Shown here: positions 8,393 to 16,660 of the stretch, one piece after another | How the letters are laid out: each line of letters opens with the position of its first letter | How positions within the stretch are numbered: the stretch's first letter is position 1 | Assembly (NCBI GenBank): GCA_019187365.1 | Contig: JABARE010000001.1 | Location: forward strand, 186,001 to 250,000 | Direction: 5' to 3' | Source of the DNA: Saprospiraceae bacterium | GTDB taxonomy: Bacteria > Bacteroidota > Bacteroidia > Chitinophagales > Saprospiraceae | Length of the DNA: 64,000 nucleotides | Program-made: the position numbers and the translations under genes | The notes under the pieces: model-generated | Database searches by the model: none | Seen by the model: only the letters and a program-made list of their open reading frames with translations | Told to the model about the DNA's origin: nothing

Positions 8393-8929
8393 ATGAGCAC
8401 TGAACAGCTTTTGGGACCTGGATCCCGGGTAAAACATCCGGCTTTTGGAGATGGTGTCATCGTCAGCGTCGACGTAGCGGGTTACCGCGTATGCTTTATT
8501 CAGTTTGGTTTGAAACTGGTTGGCAAAGACTACTCACAATGGAGCATTGTTGAGCGGGTCGAGCCCGAAGAGGCGATCACCTTCGGAGAAGCTGAAAAGG
8601 CGCTGGCCAAAATATTGCGGGCCTGGTCGGATATCACTGAAGTTGTCCCGCTTGGAGACAAATGGAAAAACGGGATGATGGTCCTTAAACCGGGAGAGAC
8701 AGGCCTTAAAGATAAAGAAATACCCATCGATCAATTCTTTCACAAAATTGTCATGGTGAGGGATCGCCTGCGCGTCATGGAACAGCGCATTAATAGCAGC
8801 AAGCTCGACGACGAAGACAAGGTGAATCTTCAGCAATACATCACCCGAATTTATGGTAGTCTGACAACATTCAACATTCTGTTCCGCAACAAGGAACAGC
8901 ATTTTGTTGGCGAAAAAACAGATGGATAA
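8393..8929 (+). CDS. Conserved hypothetical with UvrD/PcrA C-terminal Tudor-like N-domain
   Basis: 178 residues, no signal peptide or membrane segment, probably cytosolic. The first 45 residues (LGPGSRVKHPAFGDGVIVSV and the following strands) look like the small Tudor-like domain at the C-terminus of UvrD/PcrA helicases, which contacts RNA polymerase. The rest is charged and mostly helical, with no motif I know. Its stop overlaps the next start in TAATG, so it is translationally coupled to the thioredoxin-domain lipoprotein. The domain match is by motif only; the role is unknown. Confidence 0.8.
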   Translation: MSTEQLLGPGSRVKHPAFGDGVIVSVDVAGYRVCFIQFGLKLVGKDYSQWSIVERVEPEEAITFGEAEKALAKILRAWSDITEVVPLGDKWKNGMMVLKPGETGLKDKEIPIDQFFHKIVMVRDRLRVMEQRINSSKLDDEDKVNLQQYITRIYGSLTTFNILFRNKEQHFVGEKTDG

Positions 8930-10287
8930 TGGTGCCTCTTGCTTTGGAGTTTTGGGATACCCATTTTAGTCGGCATCTGAAGGGCATTGCTGGGTTAGGC
9001 ATACTCTTGTGCATTGTTTCATGCGTTCAGATTCCGAATCGCCACGAAGGGTTGGCGCCAGGTCCGTGGCGTGGACTGTTGTTTATCGATAAGCACGAGG
9101 AGATTGTCGTTACCAAAAACAAGGATAAAATTGTCGAACGCGATACCCGCTATGAAGACAAATCGACATTTGTCGCTTTTCTTTTTGATATCCAGGTTGA
9201 TGCGGCAGGACAGCACCAGATGGTCGTAAAAAATGGCCGGGAAACCCTCCAGTTCAACTTTGTCTATACGGGTAAAAATGCAAACGGAACGGAGGACAGT
9301 TTTTATGTTGACCTGAGTCCTTACGATGCCTGTTTGAGTGGCATCTACGACGCAAACAAAATGCAGGGAAGCTGGAAGGTTTTGGATAAGCCCGGTTATT
9401 CAATGCCTTTTGAAGCGCGTTTCGGTCAGGATCATCGTTACCAAAAGACCGGAGGTAAGGTTACCCCCGCAAAGCTTGGCAGCATTTACCAGTGCGTGTT
9501 CAGTCCCGACAGTGCGGATGCCTATTCAGCGGTTGGCGAATTTGTCCAGAACGAATGGAAAGTGGAGGGAACCTTTCGTACGGAGACCGGCGACTTCCGT
9601 TACCTCTCCGGCGATATTGATGGTGACTACATGAAGCTTTCGTGCTTTGACGGGGCACATGCATTTTTATTCACGGCAGAGATTGGAGCAGACACTCTTA
9701 CCGGAATATTTTATTCGGGTGTGCATTATCAGACCAACTGGCATGGCACTAAGGTTGAACGCGGAATATTGCGAAATCCCGACTCCCTAAGTCTCCCAAG
9801 CGATGGGAGGGCATTTGAATTTGGGTTTGAAACGCCTGAAGGAAGTACGATTCACTTTAGTGATAGCGCTTACGCCGGGAAAATCAAAATCGTCCAGATT
9901 TTGGGTTCATGGTGTCCGAACTGCATGGACGAGGCCGTCTTTTTGAAAGAGTATTTTGCCCGGAATCCCGATCCTGAAATTGCCATTGTCGGGCTGGCAT
10001 TTGAGCGTTATCCTGAGCGGGAGAAGGCCATGGCGCGCATCAGGCGCTTTTCAGGATCACTGGGTTTGCCCTACCCCGTCGCCTACGGTGGCAGGGCCAA
10101 TCGCGATTCTGCAGCAGCCGCGGTTCCCCAGATTTCCGGAGTGCTGGCATTTCCAACCATGCTCTTTGTCGATCGCAACAACCAAATTTATAAAGTGCAC
10201 ACGGGCTTTGACGGACCGGCTACTTCAGCTTATGCAAATTTCGAATCTGAATTTAAAAACACACTGGAAGAATTGAAACGACTATGA
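8929..10287 (+). CDS. Lipoprotein with C-terminal TlpA-like thioredoxin domain
   Basis: 452 residues. The N-terminus has a hydrophobic segment ending ILLCIVSC, so Cys32 is a likely lipidation site and the protein faces the periplasm or outer membrane. Residues about 40-290 are a beta-rich region without a recognised motif. The last 150 residues form a TlpA/ResA-type thioredoxin fold with the redox motif W-C-P-N-C, and later the cis-proline segment AFPTMLFVDRN. Likely a thiol-disulfide reductase. It starts in the TAATG overlap with the upstream gene and overlaps the SDR gene by four bases (ATGA), so all three are co-translated. Confidence 0.85.
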   Translation: MVPLALEFWDTHFSRHLKGIAGLGILLCIVSCVQIPNRHEGLAPGPWRGLLFIDKHEEIVVTKNKDKIVERDTRYEDKSTFVAFLFDIQVDAAGQHQMVVKNGRETLQFNFVYTGKNANGTEDSFYVDLSPYDACLSGIYDANKMQGSWKVLDKPGYSMPFEARFGQDHRYQKTGGKVTPAKLGSIYQCVFSPDSADAYSAVGEFVQNEWKVEGTFRTETGDFRYLSGDIDGDYMKLSCFDGAHAFLFTAEIGADTLTGIFYSGVHYQTNWHGTKVERGILRNPDSLSLPSDGRAFEFGFETPEGSTIHFSDSAYAGKIKIVQILGSWCPNCMDEAVFLKEYFARNPDPEIAIVGLAFERYPEREKAMARIRRFSGSLGLPYPVAYGGRANRDSAAAAVPQISGVLAFPTMLFVDRNNQIYKVHTGFDGPATSAYANFESEFKNTLEELKRL

Positions 10288-11054
10288 ACAGCGTCGCATT
10301 GATCACAGGTGCCAGTTCAGGCATAGGCCAGGCCACCGCACGACTCTTTGCAATGAAGGGTGTGAGAAAACTCATTTTGTGCGCGCGACGAAGGGATCGT
10401 CTGGAGGCGCTGTCTGCAGAACTTTCTGCATATAAAGAGCTTGTTGTTGTTCCCATAGCTTTCGACATCCGGGACCATTCCGCCGTTTCAACAGCACTCG
10501 AACCTTTCCAGCGCGATTTGGATGAAGTCGATGTTCTGATCAATAATGCAGGATTGGCCAAAGGATTTGGTTCCGTACATGAAGGAAACCTATCCGATTG
10601 GGAAACGATGATCGATACAAACGTAAAGGGCTTGCTGTACATCACGCGCATCATCGCACCCCGGATGGTGGCTCGCCGAAGCGGGCACATCATCAATGTG
10701 TGCTCTACGGCAGGTAAGGAAGTTTACCCCGGGGGCAATGTGTATTGTGCTACAAAATTCGCCGTAGATGCCTTGACGAAAGCGCTGCGGCAGGATTTGT
10801 ACACTTATGGCGTACGGGTTGGGCAGGTTGCGCCCGGTCATGTCGAAGAAACAGAATTTGCTTTAACCCGGTTTGACGGAAACGCGGAACGCGCAAACAT
10901 CTACAGCGACTTTCAACCGCTCAAAGCCAAGGATGTCGCCGAAATCATCTGTTTCATGGTTTCGCGCCCACCCCATGTGAACATACAGGATGTCCTGGTT
11001 ATGTCCTCCCAGCAGGCATCTCCCAGCCTTATTCACCGGTCAGGCAGGTCATAA
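10284..11054 (+). CDS. SDR-family NAD(P)-dependent oxidoreductase (YdfG-like)
   Basis: Classical short-chain dehydrogenase, 256 residues. It has the dinucleotide motif TGASSGIG at residues 8-15, the NNAG motif (INNAGLAKG), a Ser in NVCSTAGKEVYPG, and the catalytic Y-x-x-x-K in YCATKFAV. The PG segment after the active site (VAPGHVEETEF) and the overall sequence resemble the 3-hydroxy acid/serine dehydrogenase YdfG group. The substrate cannot be read from sequence. Four-base ATGA overlap with the upstream lipoprotein gene; convergent with the Asp-box protein. Confidence 0.88.
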   Translation: MNSVALITGASSGIGQATARLFAMKGVRKLILCARRRDRLEALSAELSAYKELVVVPIAFDIRDHSAVSTALEPFQRDLDEVDVLINNAGLAKGFGSVHEGNLSDWETMIDTNVKGLLYITRIIAPRMVARRSGHIINVCSTAGKEVYPGGNVYCATKFAVDALTKALRQDLYTYGVRVGQVAPGHVEETEFALTRFDGNAERANIYSDFQPLKAKDVAEIICFMVSRPPHVNIQDVLVMSSQQASPSLIHRSGRS

Positions 11055-11070
11055 CGCACAAGAGGTGCCC

Positions 11071-13629
11071 TTAAAGCTTAGCAAAGCGAAAGGCTTGCTT
11101 CCTTCCTTCAAGGAACAAATAATAGCTCCCGGGTTGCAGGTGATCTATGACAATGGTCGAACCGGTGCGATTTTCCAGAATCCCTTTCATCATTTGCCTG
11201 CCATCCTGACGGATGATTTGAAATTGCAAGGCCTCCTGTTTGCTGTTTGGCCAGGAATGGCTGATGTGCAATTTATCTGAAGCTGGATTGGGAAAGGCTG
11301 TAAACGAAACTGATTCTTCGGATGGGTCTGTGCTAACGACCGTTCGCAGAATATTACCAATCGGAAAACTCATGATGGATTTGCCGTAGGTGGCGGCGGC
11401 CAGGGTGTTCTGTTTTTCGTTGATTGCCAGATCGAAGACTTCTATAAAGGGCATGTCATCACCAACCCTCCTCCAGTGTTGGCCACCGTCTGTTGTGGCG
11501 TAAACTCCGAGGTGGTTACCGGCAATCAGGACCGAATCATTGCGGTGTGGATATACCAGAATGTCGTAAACCGGCAACCGCGGGAGGTCCCCATGGATGC
11601 TATTCCAGCTTTTTCCTCCGTCGGTGGTTTTGTAAACGTAGGCATTAAAATCATTGCCCCGGTGCCCACTCAGGGTCACATAAAAATGAGTGCTGTTGAC
11701 GTATGAGCATTTAACGGAACTGATATAGGCGACCGGAAGACCAGAGGAGACGTCCTCCCATTCCTGGTCGTAATTGTAGGTTCGCCATACGTTGCCGTTG
11801 ATGGTGCCTGCAATGATCACCCTATCATCGAGAGGTGATTCGTCCAAACTGGTAATGCTGGGGCCGGAGCGCGACGGATAGCGGGCTGGCACAGTAAGGT
11901 CGGGGCTGATGGCAACAAAGTGTGCGCCGGTGTCGCTTGGATTTGCATAAACCCTGTTGGATCCCGCCAGCATCTTCGAGGGGTTGTGCCGTGAGAGCAT
12001 GTAAGGAAAGTCCCAGTTTTTGCTTCCTTTGATCCCGTTGCTAAAAGCATCCCAGCTTCCTTTTGCATACTGCCAAATATTTCCATTCTGGTATTCCGCA
12101 TAGTAAATGTTGGGGTCTCCGGGCTTAAAATCCATCTGAAATCCGTCGCCTCCAAAAATGCGCTCCCAGGTGCTGATGGAAGAGCGATTGCCACCGGTCG
12201 AGCCATTATCCTGCAAACCGCCGTAGTACAATTGAGGATTATTTGGGTTGTAGGCTACGCGGTAGACCTGGTTTGTTGGGATGTCCTCGATGTCTGCCCA
12301 AAGGTCGTATGAATTGGAGTAACGGTAGAGTCCACCATCTGTCCCCAACAGAACGTCTCCGTGGTTTAAGTAAACCAGGTCGTGTTTGTCGGCATGGACT
12401 TCGTAGCTGTCCCAAAATGGCGCGGCCGGTTCCCAGTTCTTACCACCATCACGCGAGCGAAACAGATCAACCCCAAGGACAAAAAGGTCATTGGGGTCAT
12501 TGGGATTGACAGCCATATGGTGAAAATACCACCCGAAGCCGCCCATGCAGTTGCAATTGAGCCCTGTGTTTTCACCAACGGCTTTGATGTCGGTCCAGGT
12601 TTCTCCGCCATCATTGGAACGGTAGATTGCGTAAAGATGATGGCCCGCACTTCTGCCGCAAGTGAAATAGCGTACGTAACGAGCATAAATCACATTGGGT
12701 TGACTGTGGACCATTGCGAGGGCAATGCGACCGTTGAGGCTGTCGGAAGGAAGTCCCTGGGTGAGCTTTTTCCACTGTTTCCCGCCGTCAGTGCTTTTGA
12801 AAATTTGCCCGTCCGGCCCGTTGACGATGCTGCGGTGATTCAGACCGAGCTTGTTCCAGCTTGCAAGAAGCAGCGTATCCGGATGGGTCGGGTGGATTTC
12901 GAAATCTGTGACGCCCGTCGAGTCATTCAGATAAAAGACCTTGGTCCAGGTCTTCCCCGCATCATCTGAACGATACAAACCACGATGTTCGTCCTTGCCG
13001 TAGCTGTACCCGATTGCAGATGCATAGACAACAGATGATTTGAAGGGGTGAACGGCAATTTCGGATATTACCCGGGTTTCTTTTAAGCCGGTATAAGACC
13101 AGCTCTGACCCAAATTTGTGCTTTTGTATATGCCGGCTCCCTGTCCGCAATAGAAACCACCGCTGTGATCGCCTGTGCCCAGGTACATGGTATTGGGATC
13201 GGATGGGTCAAACGCGATATCTGAAACGTACAGGCTGGCTTCCTGGTCAAAAACCGGGGCCCAGTTTTTCCCTCCGTCGAGCGTACGGTAAGCGCCCCCA
13301 TGTGAAAAGCCAATGAACAGGATGTCTTCATTTTCAGGGTGCACTGCGATGGTATTGACACGCCCTCCGAGGTTCCCAGGCCCTTCGACCGACCATTTTC
13401 CAGGATAGACCGAAGACGGCCCACGGTAAGTATTGGCTTCGCGTTTAAAAGATTCAATTTCCAGGGCAACCTGGTCCAAAAATGCTTTATCGGGAATGCC
13501 CATTTTATCAACAAGGTGCAGATCATCCGGTGGGATTGGGTCTGATAAACCGGGAGCCCCTTCAGGAACTCCGGGAGCACATTGCATAAGCGTTAAGCCA
13601 AATGTTAAGGCAAGGAAAGCTTTGAACAT
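11071..13629 (-). CDS. Secreted Asp-box (sialidase/sortilin-like) repeat protein with T9SS domain
   Basis: A large exported protein of about 852 residues. The ATG at 13629 begins a signal peptide (MFKAFLALTFGLTLMQC); the Cys could be lipidated, though Gln at -1 is unusual. The body is a beta-propeller with many Asp-box motifs such as SDDAGKTWT, STDGGKQWK, SNDGGETWT, SRDGGKNWE and TTDGGKSWN, as in Vps10/sortilin-like propellers and BNR proteins. No sialidase FRIP or catalytic set is apparent, so binding rather than hydrolysis is likely. The final 80 residues form a type A T9SS sorting domain (FPNPASDKL ... QPGSYYLFL ... FRFAKL). It follows the thioesterase gene by 19 bases on the same strand. 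Confidence 0.85.
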   Translation of the reverse strand: MFKAFLALTFGLTLMQCAPGVPEGAPGLSDPIPPDDLHLVDKMGIPDKAFLDQVALEIESFKREANTYRGPSSVYPGKWSVEGPGNLGGRVNTIAVHPENEDILFIGFSHGGAYRTLDGGKNWAPVFDQEASLYVSDIAFDPSDPNTMYLGTGDHSGGFYCGQGAGIYKSTNLGQSWSYTGLKETRVISEIAVHPFKSSVVYASAIGYSYGKDEHRGLYRSDDAGKTWTKVFYLNDSTGVTDFEIHPTHPDTLLLASWNKLGLNHRSIVNGPDGQIFKSTDGGKQWKKLTQGLPSDSLNGRIALAMVHSQPNVIYARYVRYFTCGRSAGHHLYAIYRSNDGGETWTDIKAVGENTGLNCNCMGGFGWYFHHMAVNPNDPNDLFVLGVDLFRSRDGGKNWEPAAPFWDSYEVHADKHDLVYLNHGDVLLGTDGGLYRYSNSYDLWADIEDIPTNQVYRVAYNPNNPQLYYGGLQDNGSTGGNRSSISTWERIFGGDGFQMDFKPGDPNIYYAEYQNGNIWQYAKGSWDAFSNGIKGSKNWDFPYMLSRHNPSKMLAGSNRVYANPSDTGAHFVAISPDLTVPARYPSRSGPSITSLDESPLDDRVIIAGTINGNVWRTYNYDQEWEDVSSGLPVAYISSVKCSYVNSTHFYVTLSGHRGNDFNAYVYKTTDGGKSWNSIHGDLPRLPVYDILVYPHRNDSVLIAGNHLGVYATTDGGQHWRRVGDDMPFIEVFDLAINEKQNTLAAATYGKSIMSFPIGNILRTVVSTDPSEESVSFTAFPNPASDKLHISHSWPNSKQEALQFQIIRQDGRQMMKGILENRTGSTIVIDHLQPGSYYLFLEGRKQAFRFAKL

Positions 13630-13648
13630 GTTCAACTGGGTTGAATGG

Positions 13649-14170
13649 TTATGAATTTAAAAAGTCCTTGGAATGACGAGCTTCGGAGGGTTTAATGCGA
13701 CCACTGTGAACCAGGCGCATCTCCCGTCGTACTGCTGCCTCCTCGAATAATTTCTTCTCTGCATCTGTAATCGGAATGACTGCAGGAATGGCTTTGGGCC
13801 TTTTGGTTCCTGCGTCGAGCGCTACAAAAGTAAAGAATGCCTGGTTGGTTTTGCGAGCCTCTTTTTCCAGTACCCCCCGGGTAAACACTTCGAGGTGGAC
13901 TTCGATGGAAGTGTGGAATGCCCGGGTGACCCGTGCAACAATGTTTACCACATCGCCAAGGCGGATGGGCTCCTGGAAGGTCAAATGATCAACCGAAACG
14001 GTTACGGCATGGGATTCGCAATGCTTGCTTGCGCAAATTCCAGATGCGATATCCATCCATCGCATCAGATTCCCTCCCATGAGGTTGCCCAGAATGTTGG
14101 TGTCGTTGGGCATGACCAGTTCGTTCATTTCTGTCACGGAATCTGCGACTTTCTTTTCAGAATCGTTCAT
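13649..14170 (-). CDS. Acyl-CoA thioesterase, hotdog fold (YciA/BACH type)
   Basis: Hydrolyses acyl-CoA to free acid and CoA in the cytosol. 173 residues with the hotdog signature: a helix N-I-L-G-N-L-M-G-G-N-L-M-R-W-M-D (Asn and Asp conserved in this family), then VSVDHLTFQEPIRLGDVV and a second strand set. The ATG at 14168-14170 overlaps the lipB stop by four bases, so the two are translated together. Chain-length preference cannot be told from the sequence. Confidence 0.87.
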   Translation of the reverse strand: MNDSEKKVADSVTEMNELVMPNDTNILGNLMGGNLMRWMDIASGICASKHCESHAVTVSVDHLTFQEPIRLGDVVNIVARVTRAFHTSIEVHLEVFTRGVLEKEARKTNQAFFTFVALDAGTKRPKAIPAVIPITDAEKKLFEEAAVRREMRLVHSGRIKPSEARHSKDFLNS

Positions 14171-14907
14171 GGTATGAATTCTAGTTGAAAGGTCTTTAAA
14201 AATTGGCGAGTAAATCTTTCTTTGAGTTCGGGCATATCAATTTCTTTTCCGGTCTCTTTTGCCAATGAAGTGACCGGCTTTTGCTTGGGGTCGATGCCGC
14301 AGGGTACGATGTAACCAAAATAATCGAGGTTGGTATTTGCATTGAAAGCAAGGCCGTGCAGGCTAACCCAGCGACTCAAGTGGACTCCGATGGCACAGAT
14401 CTTTCTCGGTTTATCGCTGCCAAGGTCGACCCAGACCCCTGTCAAGCCTTCAATGCGGCCAGACTCCACGTCATATTGCTCCAAAACCTCGATGATGACC
14501 TGCTCCAGGCTACGGATGTAGCGATGGACGTCGCAAAACAGCCTTTCCAGATCAAGTATGGGATAAGCCACGAGTTGGCCGGGGCCGTGGTAGGTGATGT
14601 CTCCTCCCCGGTTGATGGCATAGTATTCTGCCTGAATGGCTTTCATCTCGTCGGACGACTTCAAGAGGTGCTCTTCCTTGCCTGAGCGGCCAAGAGTAAA
14701 GACATGCGGGTGCTCACAAAGTATTAGAGTATGGTGTTCAAATGGATCGCCGTTTCGTTTGCGTTCAATCAGGTCGCAATGGATTTTGGTCTGGTATTCC
14801 CAGGCGTGGTCGAAGGCAACCAAGCCCAGGTCTTCAACCCGAACGCCATGTGGATGAAATGTTAAATTCCTTTGAGAATCATTCAAATGACCATAATTTT
14901 GGAGCAA
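14167..14907 (-). CDS. lipB: Octanoyl-[ACP]:protein N-octanoyltransferase, LipB
   Basis: Transfers octanoate from ACP to lipoyl domains of PDH and related complexes; LipA then inserts sulfur. The family motifs are present: RGGDITYHGPGQLVAYPIL, the KICAIGVHLSRWV segment with the conserved Lys, and the catalytic Cys in GYIVPCGID. No in-frame ATG exists before codon 88, which would destroy the fold, so translation must use TTG at 14907 or TTG at 14886, or possibly ATT at 14910. Four-base overlap with the thioesterase. Its first codons also carry the promoter of the divergent gene at 14918. Confidence 0.9.
   Translation of the reverse strand: MLQNYGHLNDSQRNLTFHPHGVRVEDLGLVAFDHAWEYQTKIHCDLIERKRNGDPFEHHTLILCEHPHVFTLGRSGKEEHLLKSSDEMKAIQAEYYAINRGGDITYHGPGQLVAYPILDLERLFCDVHRYIRSLEQVIIEVLEQYDVESGRIEGLTGVWVDLGSDKPRKICAIGVHLSRWVSLHGLAFNANTNLDYFGYIVPCGIDPKQKPVTSLAKETGKEIDMPELKERFTRQFLKTFQLEFIP
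14871..14901 (+). promoter_or_regulatory. Perfect Bacteroidota promoter TTTG-N19-TAATTTTG
   Basis: TTTG at 14871-14874, exactly 19 bases, then TAATTTTG at 14894-14901. This matches both halves of the Bacteroides primary sigma consensus (TTTG, TAnnTTTG) at its ideal spacing. The ATG it serves is at 14918. The promoter lies inside the first codons of lipB on the other strand. Confidence 0.85.
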
Positions 14908-14917
14908 AATAACAGCT

Positions 14918-16630
14918 ATGCTTAATAGGAGTTTGAGTTGTGCATTCGCTTTTGTGGCTTTGCAGCTTGTCCAGGCTCAGAAAGCTCCGGACTTTTCCGT
15001 TACCGATTTTAACAACAAGACCCACAAACTCTACGAAGACTATCTCAACCAAAACAAAGTTGTAGTGCTTAAGTTCTTTTTTGTCGGTTGCCCTCCCTGC
15101 GCAAATATCGCACCATACGTCGAGCAGGCCTACCAGCGTTGGGGTTCCGGGGCAGGAAAGGCCGAATTTTTACAGATAACCACCCTTACTTCTGACAAGA
15201 ACAGCACCGTTAAATCTTACCATCAGTCGAAGGGGCTTTCCTTTCCCGGTATCGGGTCCGATGGAGGAGCCCAGGCAGCACTACAGCCATACAAGTCCGG
15301 CACTTTCGGGACCTGGTACGGAACGCCAACTTTTGTGGTCATTGCCCCCGACGGGACCGTGGATTACAATGTCAATATGAGCCTGGGCAATCCCTATGGT
15401 CTCGATACCGCCATTGCTCGTGCACTGCGAAATACAGGCGGCGGAGGCTGTCCTAACGCATTTAGTGTAAAGACCGTCACCCCTTTGCAGCCAGACACTT
15501 ATTTTCTCGTTGATTATCAAAACGGAAATCCGACGAGGGAGCTCAGCACAGGATCGTATAATTGTGAGTTTAGCCTGCCAGCCGATCTCAGCGGATTGTA
15601 CGTTGTTCCCCAAATAAATCTCACAGAAAATCCAGTTGACAGGATCTCGCTGGCCGATGTGGTCCGCATCCAGAAGTACATTTTGCAATTGCAGACATTC
15701 AATAAGCTTCAGATAAAACTTGCCGACGTCAACAATTCATGGAGTATAACAACGGCCGACGTCGCTGAAATCCGCAAACTCATCCTTGGGGTCAGTAACG
15801 GTTTTAAAAAATTGCCGGGTCAGTTCGAAGTGGTCTATGATCCCGGTTCGAAAAACGGAACGACCATTGACAATAAGGTGTCTCTTGAAAGCCTTCTTGA
15901 CACACCTCCGGCAGTCAATGAATTTGGCATTGGCAAGTACGGTGACGTCAGTGGCGCCGAAATGTACGGGGACAGGGAACAGGTTGACCGAAACAAAGCG
16001 ACCAATATTATTGAAGTTTCAACTGCAGCCCTGCCTGGAGGGTTTCTGCGATCGACGTTTTCTGCAGAGGATCCATCGTTGCTCGAAGGCGCACAGCTTG
16101 GTTTTCAAATCCAAAATGCAAGCATTGTCGATGTAAAATCCTCATCATCCTGTTTTGAAACGGAATGGGTGGTATCCCAGAATTCCCGAGAATTGAGGGT
16201 GCTGCTGGTGAGCAATTTTAACTGTAGCGAACAGCTTCCGGCAAAATCTGCCCTGTTTACGGTGATGTTCAAAGATCCACAATTTGCAGACTGGAAGCTA
16301 TCCGACGCTTTTCATCAGGAAATGGTTTACGCTGATGGTTCTGTGGCTACGTCTCTGCGCCTGAAATCTGAGGGGGTGCAAGCACGCGATCAACGCGAGC
16401 TTTGGATGAACCAGATTCATGGCAAAGTCTTGATTCAATCTCCCAGATTGCTTGCCAGCACACAGCTTTTTGACCTGCAAGGCAAACCACTGCAAACAGG
16501 TCGCCCGTTGACGGGAAATATCCATGAAATACCGATAACAGGCATTCCCCCCGGCATGTATGCCATGAAACTGCAGTATGCAGACGGGGCCGTCGTTGCG
16601 AGGATGCTGGCAATAGCCGAATCTGATTGA
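14918..16630 (+). CDS. Secreted thioredoxin-dockerin fusion with T9SS domain
   Basis: 570 residues with a signal peptide (cleavage after the segment ending LVQAQ). Residues about 25-165 form a TlpA/AhpC-like thioredoxin domain with the motif G-C-P-P-C (FFFVGCPPCANIAPYVEQ) and a cis-Pro strand (YGTPTFVVIAPDG). Around residues 235-290 come two dockerin-type repeats: RISLADVVRIQKYILQL, then DVNNSWSITTADVAEIRKLI, whose spacing D-x-N-x-S-x-x-I-x-x-x-D fits a calcium loop. A cohesin-like or Ig-like region follows, then a T9SS-type C-terminal domain (LFDLQGKPL ... GIPPGMYAMKL). Thus a surface or secreted disulfide-handling protein that may dock to a partner. A perfect promoter precedes it. Confidence 0.8.
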   Translation: MLNRSLSCAFAFVALQLVQAQKAPDFSVTDFNNKTHKLYEDYLNQNKVVVLKFFFVGCPPCANIAPYVEQAYQRWGSGAGKAEFLQITTLTSDKNSTVKSYHQSKGLSFPGIGSDGGAQAALQPYKSGTFGTWYGTPTFVVIAPDGTVDYNVNMSLGNPYGLDTAIARALRNTGGGGCPNAFSVKTVTPLQPDTYFLVDYQNGNPTRELSTGSYNCEFSLPADLSGLYVVPQINLTENPVDRISLADVVRIQKYILQLQTFNKLQIKLADVNNSWSITTADVAEIRKLILGVSNGFKKLPGQFEVVYDPGSKNGTTIDNKVSLESLLDTPPAVNEFGIGKYGDVSGAEMYGDREQVDRNKATNIIEVSTAALPGGFLRSTFSAEDPSLLEGAQLGFQIQNASIVDVKSSSSCFETEWVVSQNSRELRVLLVSNFNCSEQLPAKSALFTVMFKDPQFADWKLSDAFHQEMVYADGSVATSLRLKSEGVQARDQRELWMNQIHGKVLIQSPRLLASTQLFDLQGKPLQTGRPLTGNIHEIPITGIPPGMYAMKLQYADGAVVARMLAIAESD

Positions 16631-16633
16631 TTC

Positions 16634-16653
16634 GCTCCGGCAGCAACCGGAGC
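16634..16653. terminator. Hairpin between convergent genes
   Basis: GCTCCGG (16634-16640) and CCGGAGC (16647-16653) pair perfectly around CAGCAA. It starts 3 bases after one stop and lies 7 bases before the other gene's end, so it could serve both strands. No long T tract follows, so it is weak as an intrinsic terminator. Confidence 0.5.
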
Positions 16654-16660
16654 AAAGAGT

